From Lineus longissimus (lineage: Eukaryota; Nemertea; Pilidiophora; Heteronemertea; Lineidae), in NCBI RefSeq assembly GCF_910592395.1, contig NC_088322.1, forward strand, positions 10,041,431 to 10,105,430: a DNA stretch of 64,000 bases. Reading direction: 5' to 3'. The notes below the pieces were generated by a model that saw only the letters and a program-made list of their open reading frames with translations, was not told where the DNA came from and ran no database searches. Shown here piece by piece: positions 1 to 10,952 of the stretch. The position numbers were made by a program, and so were the translations under genes. How positions within the stretch are numbered: the first letter of the stretch is position 1; each line of letters begins with the position of its first letter.

Positions 1-839
1 AGGGACTACAGTGTACATTTCTGTTGGAATGAACATGTTGAGTTTCTTTTTAGTCTTTGATTTGAAACAGGCCTTTCATATTGCAAAAATATCGATTGTT
101 TTTTTTTTCCTGGGAGTCTGAAAAGGAGGTGTTTTGGGGTGAAACATGCTGAAAGTACTAATTAGTCATCTATGTATGTTAGTGTTACGAAAATAAATAT
201 TTGGCTTCATTTGGATTTGAGATGGTCCCTCAACGATGTACATATATCATCACTGTAAGATATGTATTTTATGGCATACTTTAGCTAAAGATTTCTTCCT
301 GTGATCATGTGAAAATTTTAGTGGCTTTTGTGTAAATTTTATTTGAAACAAGATCAGAAGATTACTCCTCATATTGCCAGTTTTTTAATTATGGTCAATA
401 AAATTGTTCACTGTGATCTTCTTTTTGGTAGTAAATGATGAGCAAATTATTTTGTTTCTTTATAGCGGTGTACATGGAGATGTTTCTTCTAATTTTTGGA
501 CCCAACTCAATTTCCAGGTTAGAGGCTGGCCAATTAAGTAAAACAAAATCTGCATTGGAAGCCTTTGACGAATTCAAGGAGTCGGAACAAAAAATGTTAT
601 TTCATAACCATGGTAACAGAAATGTGATAATCCTCTCGGGTCCAAAAGTTTGATTTAAGAAATATCAAACTTTTATGGATTCGACTGATCACCGAGCGGC
701 CCAAAAGGGTGCGAGATTTACTTCTGAAAAAGCCTTTTGGTATGACCTAATAATACATTGGACGATACTGAAATACTGGACTACCAATATAACTGGCTTA
801 GTAATTTTATTCATGTCTTCTGAAATGGTGCATATATTG
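1..839. other. AT-rich intergenic sequence
   Basis: No gene, RNA or repeat could be supported here. Short open stretches exist but lack splice signals and show no family resemblance. Confidence 0.5.
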
Positions 840-1177
840 GGCCATATGAATAAAAACTAGCATGTCCTTGGAAGCAAATCCTTCTAGTAGAGGCAGTATT
901 TGCTAAAAGTAGAAGATTATTCATACGAACCGCTTACTTCAATTTTCTAGCCACCTCAGGAGCAACCTTGAAAAATAGAAGCATTTCCTATCAAGTATAA
1001 AGCATATGCTAAGCTTTATTCATATTCTTTCGAAGCAAACTCTAGACGCTGAAAAGTGTTTGACTTGTCGCAAAGACTTAAATTTTCGAGCATTTGCTTC
1101 TGTTTTATTCATACGAGTACAAGCAAATGCTTCAAAATCGGTAGAGAAAGCAAATGCTAGTTTTTATTCATATGGCC
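840..1177. mobile_element. MITE-like element with terminal inverted repeats
   Basis: The left end reads GGCCATATGAATAAAAACTA and the right end is its reverse complement, closing at TTTATTCATATGGCC. The inside has further inverted pieces of the same motif (TTATTCATACGA, AGCAAATGCT). A second, shorter element with closely related ends lies at 9969-10094. No coding capacity is seen, so it is probably a non-autonomous DNA transposon of about 340 bp. Confidence 0.7.
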
Positions 1178-1860
1178 AATTGTAATTGGAATATTGTCTT
1201 TCTGCATGTTATTTTATTCTTTCTGTCCTCAGTATTTGTTTTTGTTTCTTTGTCTGTTGTTATCAGGACTTCCAGGTCTATTGATAATAAACTGGTCATG
1301 ATTTCTCACATCGGTGTTTGTGTTATTCTGATATCTACAAGAGACTGGCCGCGTGGCCTATGCTGCATCAATGGAGACCAAACTCTGGGGATCAAGGGAG
1401 GAACACGAGTGATGACAGTCAGGTTTAATAGAGAAAAAGGCCTGGTTCGGTGGTAGTAAAGCCAGAAAAAGAAAATTGATCACTAAAAAGAAAAAGAAGT
1501 TAAACTTCTTGATTGGCATTATGAGTTGAACACAGAAGACGCTGTATAAAGGTCTGGGGCCATGTTTGGAAATTACCATATAAATGATTATTGATCACAG
1601 ACAAATAAGTGTTACCAGGAGCTATTACCAATTGATAGTCTAATTCATCTACTTTTCAAATATATTAAAAAACTAGTTCTAAGCATTGTGCCACATTCGT
1701 GCAAAATAAGTTAAATAATTGGTCGAATGCTTTGGTACAGACAATGCCATTGGTAGTAACAGGGTTAAAGGTCTCTGTATAAAGCATCTTTACAGTATTA
1801 CAGAAATCTTCTATGATATACCAGATGTTTATAACTTGTATAACATATAACATAACACCT
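1178..1860. other. Intergenic sequence, nothing firm
   Basis: A short GC-richer patch at about 1345-1456 is open in more than one frame but has no convincing splice sites. No other feature is seen. Confidence 0.3.
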
Positions 1861-2000
1861 GTCACTTGTAATGAGAGAGTTAGTTCATTGACCCCCGGGC
1901 TTGAAAACATGACATGAGGGTGAAAAGTGACATCATGAATCCTTTGTAGCCAGCTTTTGAAAATTATGTAAATTCATCTTTGGAAAACTGTATAAAGTCC
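1856..2000 (+). repeat. Diverged copy of the 20.8-kb foldback repeat
   Basis: The string GAGGGTGAAAAGTGAC and its flanks (GTCACTTGT before, CATGAATC after) align in the same order with the left arm of the palindrome at 20798-21145. A third diverged relative lies at 38780-38960. This copy lacks the second arm. Confidence 0.55.
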
Positions 2001-2060
2001 CTGTCGGGGACAAGGTCTCGTCCTTGAATGGGGCCGAATGAAATAGACCAGGCTATTTGT

Positions 2061-2097
2061 TATAAAAGGCTGAAAATTCTCTCTTGGGATCTCAGTT
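2061..2097 (+). promoter_or_regulatory. Possible TATA/Inr core promoter
   Basis: TATAAAAG at 2061-2068 is followed 31 bases later by an initiator-like TCAGTT at 2092-2097, which is the usual spacing for a TATA promoter. A coding-like stretch follows downstream. Without transcript data this could be chance. Confidence 0.25.
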
Positions 2098-2178
2098 ACT
2101 CTCATCAGACCAAATGGATTGGACTACAGACCTTGTGTTGTGACGTGCTCTTGGATGTCCCATACTGAACTTCCAGTG

Positions 2179-2339
2179 GTATTGCCGCCGCCCGTTGGAC
2201 GCACGTTGACTGTAAAGCTGACCAATGTCAACACATTGAGGGTCAAGATGGGATGTCGCTGCCACATCCAACCTACGCTTATGGATATACCAGTCTCTTT
2301 GAGGACAAGAGCACCGAAGGAGCTACATTTTTGTTGTAA
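2179..2339 (+). CDS. Coding-like stretch, possible orphan or relic exon
   Basis: After a weak acceptor (CTGAACTTCCAG, ending at 2178) one frame reads without interruption through a GC-richer segment, including MSLPHPTYAYGYTSLFEDK, and then meets a GTAAGT donor-like site at about 2335. The composition differs from the AT-rich flanks. The same frame is closed by TGA just upstream of the acceptor. I recognise no family. It may be a relic exon or a chance reading frame downstream of the TATA-like site. Confidence 0.22.
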
Positions 2340-2950
2340 GTTCCTTGCCCGTTTCCCTGAATAGACACCCTGTGACCATTTTGAAATGACCCTTTTCACA
2401 GGCAACATTTGTTTACCATGGCATGAAAGTAAAAATATACAAGCTTATTCAAACAATTCATTTGAAGTTGTCCATGCCTTGTATTGTTCATGATATTTTG
2501 AATGCTTTTGGCCATGATGTGATTGAAAACATGACCCCATGTCATGGTAAACTTATGCTGCCTGTAAAAAGGGTCTTTTCAAAATAGCCTAAATTTATTT
2601 TTGCATCCGGTCGATACATGGATTTGGCCATAACAATCTACATTACCCACAAGCTTGCCCTCAGGTGGAAGCAAAAAGAAATGTAAATGTACATCACTTG
2701 GTATGAAGTAATGGCCCTCATGTCCTGGACACTAGGCCACATCAACAAAGGTTCTCGTATACAGGCTGATGGCATAATTCTATCATAGCAGCCAGTTTTC
2801 CATTTTATAGTCACCTTCAACCTGGGTGCGTGCTAAAATGTTGATTGTTATGGTCAAACCCAAGTATTCAGAACTGAACATTCCACTTCTGTGGCCATTT
2901 TGATAGAAACTTCCAACTTAATCCCGTTTTGTCGGTTGATATTGCCATAA
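2340..2950. other. Intergenic sequence, nothing seen
   Basis: No supported gene or repeat. Confidence 0.4.
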
Positions 2951-2952
2951 AG

Positions 2953-3130
2953 AGAGATCAGTGGCATAGTGGGGAGAGCACCAGACTCAAAATCAGGTCA
3001 TGGGTTCCACACTTTCAAGAGGTTCACAGGTGTTTCATCTCCATCTCCCTTGGTAAGACACCAAGCCTGATCTTGCTTGGTACTTCGAACGAGGCATAAA
3101 ACTGAGATTCCACGCTCTTAGGTCCTTCAG
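2953..3130 (+). mobile_element. tRNA-headed SINE-like repeat
   Basis: The segment AGTGGCATAGTGGGGAGAGC followed by CACCAGACTC and, further on, TGGGTTCCACAC resembles the A-box, anticodon arm and B-box order of a tRNA-like head. The rest, to about 3130, is unrelated sequence. The boxes are imperfect, so a functional tRNA is unlikely. Confidence 0.35.
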
Positions 3131-3248
3131 TTCATATGCCGCAGTTTTATTATCGGGGTCTTCATGTTGCCCCAATAAAATGTAAAAGCCAGTAAAAAAA
3201 AAACGTAACATAAAAGGTAAATTGTATATGGCGGCTTAGATATGGTAA

Positions 3249-3587
3249 CTAGATCTATTGGCCCTTGTGCCAGGGCCTATAAATGCCTCCTTAGGCCCTT
3301 TACCAGATACGCCTGTGCCACCTAGGGTCGGGAAAACAAACCATCTAACAGCATATCTTCATGGTCAAATATGCTCTCGACCCATTGGCTGGGGAAATAT
3401 GAATAAGAAAGATCAACTGAATGATAGTGTTAAGATATTAGTATCACAGAAGCTTTATTGTGTAAATATTACTAGAGATAATGGCAATTTTAATCACCAC
3501 AAACTCACACTGGGAGAATTGGGACCAGTGACTTTGGACTGCCAACAGGATATCGATTTGGTACCTGGGCCAGGTTGTTCAAAATAA
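3249..3587 (+). other. Unidentified 112-codon open stretch
   Basis: The frame is open from just after a TAA at 3246-3248 to a TAA at 3585-3587, but the only in-frame ATG lies near the middle. The predicted protein is rich in Gly, Pro and Asn and matches no family I know. It may be a fragment of a mobile element or chance. Confidence 0.15.
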
Positions 3588-4012
3588 ATCAAATGCTGTC
3601 ACTTATTCTGGCGTTATATCATTCAGTCTAGCCCTTAGACTGAACGCCAGGTTAAGTAATACCATAAAACATGTTTCCTTAACAACCAGGCCAAGGTATT
3701 TGAAATTCCTGGTGACTGACAACTGGACCAACATTCTCCCTCCTGAATCGACTACATTGTTAACAACAAGGGCAATGGTCGTACAGCATAGTAATTAAAG
3801 TCTAATAATTATACAATCACACTTATAAACACATAGAAAATATCTTGCATGTTGACAAAATCTTCTGACGTGGACAACCATGTCATCCACAAATAACCAG
3901 TTTTGAGATTTCAAAAATATATCAAAACATTTTGCAAACAAACAGGATAAATTATTTAAAACACACAACCATCACCAATTTTTAGAAAAAGTGTGAAAAA
4001 TTTAGATGGATG

Positions 4013-4170
4013 TTTAAAGGGACAATAATGAGCAAGGTTATAAAGGTATCAAGAATGCAAAGTGTACAGAACACCACACAGTGTCAGACGACCTCATTCT
4101 AATGGATGATATCAATTTAGGACATTGCAAGGTGATAGCCATAAGATTTACTTTACAGTCCCTTTAAACT
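4013..4170. mobile_element. Short-TIR MITE candidate
   Basis: GTTTAAAGGGAC at the left end is mirrored by GTCCCTTTAAAC at the right end, about 158 bp apart. The inside is non-coding. The short length of the repeats keeps confidence low. Confidence 0.35.
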
Positions 4171-4473
4171 GCAATGATGTGACTGTGATCATAGCTCCCA
4201 GGGAAATTATGTAAACAACATTATAGAGTTCTGTCACCTTTAATACTGATTGGGGCACACTACTGCATTGTCGCGTCAGAAGCCATTGAAACATACAAAA
4301 TGCAAATCAATTTAAAAATCATACAGAACAGCAAGTCCATAAATGTTTTAGAAGTCTAATGACACTCTACAAAAACTCCAAAAAGGAGATAAATTATGAT
4401 GTGAACATAAATTCAATGTGGTGAGACACATTTTGGTTCAAATCTTGCAATCCTCAGAAATTCAATTTGTCAC

Positions 4474-4516
4474 TCAAGAAGAAGTGGGTTTGACTTTTTC
4501 CAAATTCCTTGAATGC
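4474..4516 (-). CDS. Unrecognised - strand gene, last exon
   Basis: After the acceptor ACGACCACAG the frame reads WHSRNLEKVKPTSS and stops at TGA (4476-4474). A TTTATT on the + strand near 3452 could be the poly(A) signal, giving a 3' UTR of about 1 kb. Confidence 0.45.
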
Positions 4517-5834
4517 CTGTGGTCGTGCAATAGATTTCATTTCCTACCATTGGCTGATGTAATCAGTTGACTGAAACAGCAAAAGCAAACGAGTGAAAAT
4601 GAGAAATTTGACAAAAGTGTAAGGAAGCGGATGCATGACAGTTTGGATTTTCAAGTGGACTTGGAGAGACAAAAGCAACAAAGAGAAAAATATTGGTATG
4701 TTCAGCTTGATGTCATCTCCGATGATGAGTCCAGTGTTGCAACTATTCCCCCTAGAGTTTCATTGTTCAAATTTTCACCCTAATGGCATTCCCAGATTCC
4801 TGATTTCCAAGTTGATTTAATTTCAAATAACCTATCACGTGATTTAGTCGATGTCTTCACCGAGCTCAATAAATGGTCGCACTGAAGGTACATCAAATCA
4901 TCTTGATTCACCCCGAAAACTGGTACATTTCTATAATTAGTGTAGATATAAGAGTCTAGGAAGGGCACCACGCGAAAGACAACCAGTATTTTCATAGTCA
5001 ATTTCTTGAGAAAATATTCTTACATATCAGGCAGCTGCCCACCTTATTGACTTTGGACGACTTATCAAAGTCTCAATACGTACCGTATAACGTTTGGGGA
5101 TCTTTGCACTGTAGCATGTATTCTGCTGTTGTTGGACTTGTTGACGACGTTGCCTGAGAAAACAGAGGTAAAAGGTAAAATCTGCTGGGCCTGTAGGCCC
5201 GACACAATTACTGGTTCATCAGGCTGGAGCTCATCCCAGTTAAAATAGCACTGAGCAACTTAAGGAGAATTACTGAATTAACTGAAAGAGCTAAATAAGC
5301 TAGTTGTAAACTACTCAGTTTATGATATACAAAGCGGCAATATCAATATGATCATCATAAGGGTGACATCTCAAGACTGGACAGAATGTCATGACATGAT
5401 CTCCTAAGCTGGTGTGTCAATTCTTATCTGATACTTACTGGTCCACTAATTCAGGGCTGTGATAATCTGGGGCATTAGACGGAGTTGACGAATACTGCGC
5501 TTGCGCTGCATTTGTCTGTGAAAAGGAAAAAGTATGAAAAATAACTCTCATTTGTCGAAAATCGATACCAGCACCATGACGTCAACTGGTCGATCCTAAT
5601 TCCAGGAAACGCCTTACTTAAGTGCATCGTTTCATGTGGAAAGAGTCAATGCATGGAGAGCTAACTCGGGTCAATCTCATAATTTGCAAGTCCACGCCTT
5701 TTCCAACTGACCCCTCGCATACCTACCCCACTTGCTTGCTCTTGTTTCATCTTGTAGTGATAAGCTTTGTCTTGGAATCTTGACCTACGGATGGCTTCAT
5801 TGTGCTCATTGATACCAGACATACCACGCTCCAT
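4474..5834 (-). CDS. Small five-exon gene, unrecognised protein (106 aa)
   Basis: On the - strand five exons join with correct phases: 5834-5727, 5515-5439, 5153-5084, 4570-4548 and 4516-4474 (321 bases, ending in TGA). Donors are GTAGGT, GTAAGT, GTACGT and GTAGGA, and every acceptor ends in CAG. The start is the ATG at 5834 (MERGMSGINEHNEAIRRSRF), six bases inside an exon whose acceptor TATTTTCAG shows that a non-coding exon lies upstream. The protein is small, basic and Gln-rich in the middle (QQRRQQVQQQQN), ends VKPTSS, and has no signal peptide or membrane segment. I do not recognise the family; small filament- or cilia-associated proteins can look like this, but that is only a guess. The agreement of phases across four introns argues that it is real. 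The 23-base exon 4 is the least certain part. Confidence 0.55.
4548..4570 (-). CDS. Unrecognised - strand gene, 23-base microexon
   Basis: Between TGCTGTTTCAG and GTAGGA, encoding STDYISQ plus two bases. Very short, but the phases fit on both sides. Confidence 0.4.
5084..5153 (-). CDS. Unrecognised - strand gene, exon 3
   Basis: 70 bases between TTTTCTCAG and GTACGT, encoding QRRQQVQQQQNTCYSAKIPK and RYT. Only this frame continues the upstream phase. Confidence 0.55.
5439..5515 (-). CDS. Unrecognised - strand gene, exon 2
   Basis: 77 bases between TTTTCACAG and GTAAGT, encoding TNAAQAQYSSTPSNAPDYHS and onward to LVDQ. It leaves phase 2, which the next exon completes. Confidence 0.55.
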
Positions 5835-5840
5835 TTTTGC
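5727..5840 (-). CDS. Unrecognised - strand gene, exon with start codon
   Basis: The exon runs from the acceptor CTATTTTCAG (exon from 5840) through ATG at 5834 and 36 codons to the donor GTAGGT. The residues are MERGMSGINE to QEQASG and the phase is 0. Confidence 0.55.
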
Positions 5841-5930
5841 CTGAAAATAGTTCAAATTCAAAATAATATAGGCTACATAGGCCGAATATTTTGCACTTGG
5901 CTAATGGCTACGTACACAACCTCCACTCCT

Positions 5931-6215
5931 GCACTTGATTGGGAACAACGTTTACGAAGACGTCGCGTCACGTCACGTTACAGCAATGTAAAACCGTCAG
6001 AGCTGCAATGCATAGTGGCAACGTGAGGACGGCCAACACTATGTGAAGGTTGTTGAATGTTGTTCCCAATCAAGTGCATGTATTTATAGTAGGCCTAGGG
6101 CTAGGCTAGATATAGATCGTTGCACTTGATTGGGGACAGCGTTTACGAAGACGTCGCGTTACAGTTGGCTCAATGTACAACATCAGAGCTGCAATGCATC
6201 ATGACGGACGTGACG
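5931..6215. repeat. Inverted and direct repeat cluster (TGCACTTGATTGGG)
   Basis: TGCACTTGATTGGGAACAAC at about 5931 is mirrored by GTTGTTCCCAATCAAGTGCA at about 6058-6077, and a direct copy of the left half follows at 6120-6215 (GCACTTGATTGGGGACAGCG, then ACGAAGACGTCGCG). The unit contains GACGTC palindromes. It looks like a foldback element with a partial direct duplication, just upstream of the - strand gene. Confidence 0.6.
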
Positions 6216-6300
6216 ACTAGGATCACTAGGCCTTAATCTCATAATAAAGACAAAGCTCATTCTCACTCTCAGCCTCAGGTCAGGATCGTGTGATAAGTCA

Positions 6301-6470
6301 AGTAGGCCTAGGCCTAGGCCTACTAACTCATTCCCACTGTTTTGGCATTCTCAGAGGATCAGAACAAAATCTCTTGAAGTATAGGAATACAAACCTAGTT
6401 TTCTATTAGAGGATCAGAACAAAATCTCTTGAAGTAGGCTATAGGATCGGAATACAAACCTAGTGTCCTA
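6301..6470. repeat. TAGGCC tract and local duplication
   Basis: A short TAGGCCTAGGCCTAGGCCTA run is followed by a direct duplication of about 60 bp (GAGGATCAGAACAAAATCTC, then TTGAAGTA, then GGAATACAAACCTAG). Confidence 0.65.
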
Positions 6471-6661
6471 AAATGAAGACTTTTCTAGTTTATTCCTGTA
6501 AAAAGTGGTTGCCTGGGACGCCAAGATTACCTTTTTGACCGGTATCCAGTCGTTTCGCCCCGTGACCTTTTCGACCCAGTGGTTTCGCCCCAAATCGACG
6601 TCTTGTGTTTTTCAAAAATGACTTTTGCCAAAGTGACAGCTACATGTAGGCACTTTGAGGG

Positions 6662-6684
6662 TGTGTGTGTGTGGGGGGGGGGGG
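6662..6684. repeat. GT/G simple repeat
   Basis: A GTGTGTGTGTG run passes into a G homopolymer. Confidence 0.8.
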
Positions 6685-7221
6685 TCCTGCAAATCGGAAG
6701 AGCTTGTATGTGTCAAATTGACCGACTAATGTGTGTTAGTAGCATGGTGAAATCATAATTGTGACAGCTTCTGCCATCAGATTGGTTGTGACCGGGGCTC
6801 TACAGGGAGACATTCAAGACATGTGCCTTCCCATATGAAATAATGGCTCGATATGAATTCAAACAGTTTTTGTGAATCGCTGATAAACAATCGACATAGG
6901 CTAGCCTATTAATTGCAAGCTCGTGTCGATAACAGTAGAAATAAAAACGTGAAGAAAGCATCCTTCAGATAAGCTGTGATCTAACGGTCAACATCTGACA
7001 ACCATCCACAGCCCTAAAAACGGGCGTGATTTTTTATTTCATTCAAAATTATTTAGCTCAGATGGCAGCACTTGATAGTGACGGACTCGTACGGATTCGG
7101 CAAGTATTATACGGATCTATATACGTGGCCCGTTGTTCTTCTGCTGGGGAGGAGGACCACGGAGGACCCCTAAGGCTGAAGCTCCTAACTGCACGTATTA
7201 GTAAAATGAATAGGGCCTACC

Positions 7222-7262
7222 ACCAATTTCACCCCCAGCTCCTACCCATAATCCCCCTTTAA
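7222..7262 (-). mobile_element. Terminal fragment of a MITE also found at 45.04 kb
   Basis: AATTTCACCCCCAGCTCCTA and CCCCCTTT here match, on the opposite strand, the left end of the element at 45043-45186. Only one end is well preserved. Confidence 0.45.
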
Positions 7263-7423
7263 GAAACCCTTTTCAAAACACCAAGAATATTGTTCACCAT
7301 TTGAACTGCGCACGTGCGTTTGTTTACAATTTCATTTCCCGCGAAAAATCAAAGATCACATGACCTGCTAACGCGGATTGGATATAACATTGACCGTGCG
7401 TGACCTTCATCAGTAAGGGTTAA

Positions 7424-7861
7424 GACTTTTGAACATCCACTTTCCCAGTTTTCCCGATAGAGGCGCCACTGTATAAGCGTGAAAAACATGTCCAACAGTC
7501 ATTGTAGTATGCACCGAGCATTGGCCGTGAGTTATTTGAAAATAATATTTAGATAAAAAAGTTGTATTTTGGCATAAAGAATACAATAAAATGCATTCAA
7601 GATATGAATAAGTAAACATCAAAACAATTATTGCTTTCTTCAAAAGCGAACATAATGAAATCTTTAAAATGGGATAAAAGTTGGATCTGCTTTGTGAATA
7701 GTATTATTTATGCCAAAATACATCTTTTTTTATTGAGAACTTTTTTCATATAACTCACAGATAATGCTCGGTGCATACTACACCGACTTTTGGACATCAC
7801 ATTTTTCATGGTTAGACAGTGACGCCCATCGGGAAAACTAGGCAAGTAGATGTTCAAAAGT
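7424..7861. mobile_element. Foldback element with arms of about 155 bp
   Basis: The left arm (7424-7578) starts ACTTTTGAACATC and ends with TTGGCATAAA; the right arm (7708-7861) is its diverged reverse complement (TTATGCCAAAATAC to GATGTTCAAAAGT). The loop is about 130 bp. A single related arm is at about 61688-61737. The arms carry a GGCGCCACTG-type core. Non-coding. Confidence 0.7.
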
Positions 7862-8334
7862 ATCTAAAATTGCCATAAGTGCAAAACTCGTCATTTAATG
7901 TTGTTTTCACCACACCCGTTTCTCAATATTTCCCTGAATTCTGTGGAATTTATGTCGATTTAAAGACGTTCAGATAAAATATAAGAAGTTTATGATTTTT
8001 TGGTGAGTACAATATTTTTCGTTTCTGATGCCAATCATAATCGAACCGTCACAGTAAGTTAATATCTATGTAGGCTATCAGTGTGACAGTAGTATGATAA
8101 TAAAGTGAGGAAAACTGGTCTGCTTGACTCTGGAATCGTAAAATTGGTGCGACTTCAAAAGACAGACAGTGCATGCAAAAATTCCAAAATCTATACCATA
8201 CCAAGCTACTTACTCTCAAGTTATTCCTCATGTATCCATTGTACTCCAAATCTCACTTGGTGAGGTCTTTAACCTGCCCTGGCATAGACACCAGATATAA
8301 GGAACCTCGGTTGTAAGTGTCTTTTAGGTGTACC

Positions 8335-8720
8335 CCCATTTCGCGTACACCCATTTCGCCTATTCATCATTTCGCCTAGTCATCTTTTCGCTTGTTCATC
8401 ATTTCGCCTAGTCATCATTTCGCCTTGTCATCATTTTGCCTAGTCATCATTACGCCTGCCCTAGTCATCATTTCGCCTAGTCATCATTTCGCCTAGTCAT
8501 CATTTCGCCTAGTCAACATTTCGCCTAGTCATCATTTTGCCTAGTCATCATTTCGCCTAGTCATCATTTCGCCTGTTCATCATTTCGCCTAGTCATCATT
8601 TTTCCTAGTCATCATTTCGCCTAGTCATCATTTCGCCTGTTCATCATTTCGCCTGTTCATCATTTCGTCTGTTCATCATTTCGCCTGTTCATCATTTCGC
8701 CTGTTCATCATTTCGCCTAC
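8335..8720. repeat. Tandem array of a 15-16-bp CATCATTTCGCCTAGT unit
   Basis: More than twenty near-perfect copies run head to tail, with later copies shifting to a TTCATCATTTCGCCTG variant. The array resumes at 9046 after a non-repeat spacer containing a tRNA-like element. Confidence 0.95.
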
Positions 8721-8929
8721 AAAAAAAATTCAGTTTTCATCTGCTGTAGATAGCGGTGGGGTATGGGGGGGGGGGGGGTCAACTTTTCAACATTTCATGC
8801 AAAGGGGCATAATTGTAAAATGTAGTGATTTAGAGTGACCTATGGGCTGTGCCGTTAGTCAGCCACCAAAATTTTAAGGACTGTGAAGAGCCAGGAATTT
8901 TAGAATTTTAGTTCCTTGTAAGCTACACC

Positions 8930-9012
8930 GGTTCATCCAGAAAAACAATCCTGGCTTCTCCCCGGATTCGAATCCGGGCCCAGCAGTGTTAACCACTGGA
9001 CTATGAGATATT
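8930..9012 (-). mobile_element. tRNA-derived SINE-like element between two array blocks
   Basis: On the - strand TAGTCCAGTGGTTAACACTG is a good A-box region, followed by GGATTCGAATCC as a B-box inside a GC-rich stem (CCCGGATTCGAATCCGGG). This is the layout of a tRNA-like promoter. Lack of a complete acceptor stem argues for a SINE head rather than a working tRNA. Confidence 0.5.
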
Positions 9013-9045
9013 GATTATGATGCAGGATTAAAGCTCCATTAATCC

Positions 9046-9211
9046 TTTCGCCTGTTCATCATTTCGCCTGTTCATCATTTCACCTGTTCATCATTTTGCC
9101 TATTCATCATTTTGCCTATTCATCATTTCGCCTGTTCATCATTTCGCCTATTCGTCATTTTGTCTATTCATCATTTTGCCTATTCATCATTTTGCCTATT
9201 CATCATTTCGC
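9046..9211. repeat. Second block of the TTCATCATTTCGCC array
   Basis: About ten copies of the same 15-16-bp unit as 8335-8720, mostly the TTCATCATTTCGCCTG and ATTCATCATTTTGCCT variants. Confidence 0.95.
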
Positions 9212-9968
9212 ATCAACAGTGGCAGTGCCAAGCTGACTGGCTCTTAAATATATGTCATGGTGCCGGGTGAAACAAGAAAGACATTTCTGTCGAGGGGAGA
9301 TTGCACGTCCCTGGGATTTGCCTGATGAGGAAGTTGTATAAATTATGTATGAATATCTTTATTGCTATGCTAATGCTAATCCCACTATCCAACAACATCA
9401 ACCTATGAATATCATTGCTAAGAAGAAGATGGCTACAATAATGCGATGGGTGTGGTTTGGGCGCTACCTGTCATATGTTATATTGACTGATAATTCAATC
9501 AATCGTATGATTGATTGAAGAATAGGATGAAAGGTTGTCTAGTATAAAGTCGAAAGTTACGGACGGCAAAAAAGGCCTGTTCAATGTAGAATAGTACATC
9601 AGAACCTCTCTTATTAAAGGACACTCGTACCCCAGGGATTGAGAAACGCTGGACTGATCCAAATGAGATACAGAGGTCAATTGACCTGGAAAAACACAAT
9701 TTTACATCTTGTCAAGCTTGCTGTCTTGTCAAGTCTCTTTTAATGACATTTTCGTCACACCTCTAGAGTGCATTCATGGTCAGCCATGTTTGAGGGCAGA
9801 ACGATGATTTGTCATGCCTGACTTTTAATCAAGAAAAATTGCAATCTTTGAGGAAAAATTTAAGCGTGTACCAAGAACCAGTCAAAAAGAATGATAGAAT
9901 CAGTTAGCGTTGCCATTCTTGAAATAGCCTTCTGTGATTCAATGTCGACCAGACACAAAACATTCAAC
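9212..9968. other. Intergenic sequence, nothing seen
   Basis: No supported gene or repeat. Confidence 0.4.
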
Positions 9969-10094
9969 CATTGGGTGATATGAATAAAGACTAGCAAATG
10001 CTTTTATCTAAATCTCCATGTACATTTACACTAGGCCTTCCTGTACAAAACCGGAGTAAAAGCATTTGCTAGTCTTTATTCATATCACACAATG
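9969..10094. mobile_element. Short MITE with long inverted repeats
   Basis: Left and right ends are near-perfect inverted repeats of about 40 bp containing GATATGAATAAAGACTAGCA and AATGCTTTTA, separated by about 45 bp. The ends match those of the 840-1177 element, so the two belong to one family. Confidence 0.75.
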
Positions 10095-10343
10095 ACTGGA
10101 AAAGTCTTCATAACTATTAATATGTTTTGTCTGTGAGACTAGTTAAAATGGCTGCAGTCTTGCCCATCGTAGGGCATTTCCGAGCACCGGATAGTAATAA
10201 GCCCTGATCGAGAAAAGATTGAACCTTATCCTTGCTATTTTCTACCCATCTTGACCCACAAGGATTTGAGATTGCTTAGTCGCTAACCCGATAGTGGTGA
10301 CACAATCACATGAGAATCAGGATGCTTTCTAACCTCCCCCCAC

Positions 10344-10404
10344 AATTGTGTAACTGGAACAATTGTGTAACTAGAACAGTTGTGTAACTAGAACAATTGT
10401 GTAC
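10344..10404. repeat. 20-bp tandem repeat
   Basis: Four copies of ATTGTGTAACTAGAACA with small changes. Confidence 0.85.
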
Positions 10405-10952
10405 GTCATATACACCTTGATAAGCCAAAATCATAATTACACCGACATCTTCCGCATTCTCACTGTATACGGTGTGAGAAATGTCAGAATTATCAAAAAG
10501 TCACCTGTGTTGCCATGGTACCTCAATCATCGAGAATTACACAGATCTATCGCAATCAATGCGATACGATCATCAAATTAGGTGTGGCTCGTATTGGTGA
10601 TTGATCGGCGCTTGATTCCGCTGCGTGATATTGTTTCCGTGTCCGCAGTTCACGTGACAATCGCAGCGATTGTGTTAGTTTTGTTGGTCATTTTGAGGTG
10701 GCGTGAATTGTCACACGTGAGTCGTATGAATATCGAACATGTCAACAGAAAAATATTATGTTGCATTTTTTCCGCGATGTTGATATTGATGTTTGTTTCC
10801 TGATGTTATTTATTTCTTGTATTACCCTATTATGAAACTATACATGTACAATGTAGTTCACGTGAGAAACATTATTTCTGTTGGTCTTTTTGAGACGTGG
10901 CTTGAACTATACATATGTACATGTAGCTGTCTGTGTTGCCACTAGGAGTGAT

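Noticed and set aside
8930-9012. Functional tRNA gene on the - strand
   Set aside because: A- and B-boxes are good but the acceptor and anticodon arms do not pair fully; a SINE head is more likely.
8335-9211. CRISPR array
   Set aside because: Repeats are contiguous 15-16-bp units with no spacers, and the window is eukaryotic.
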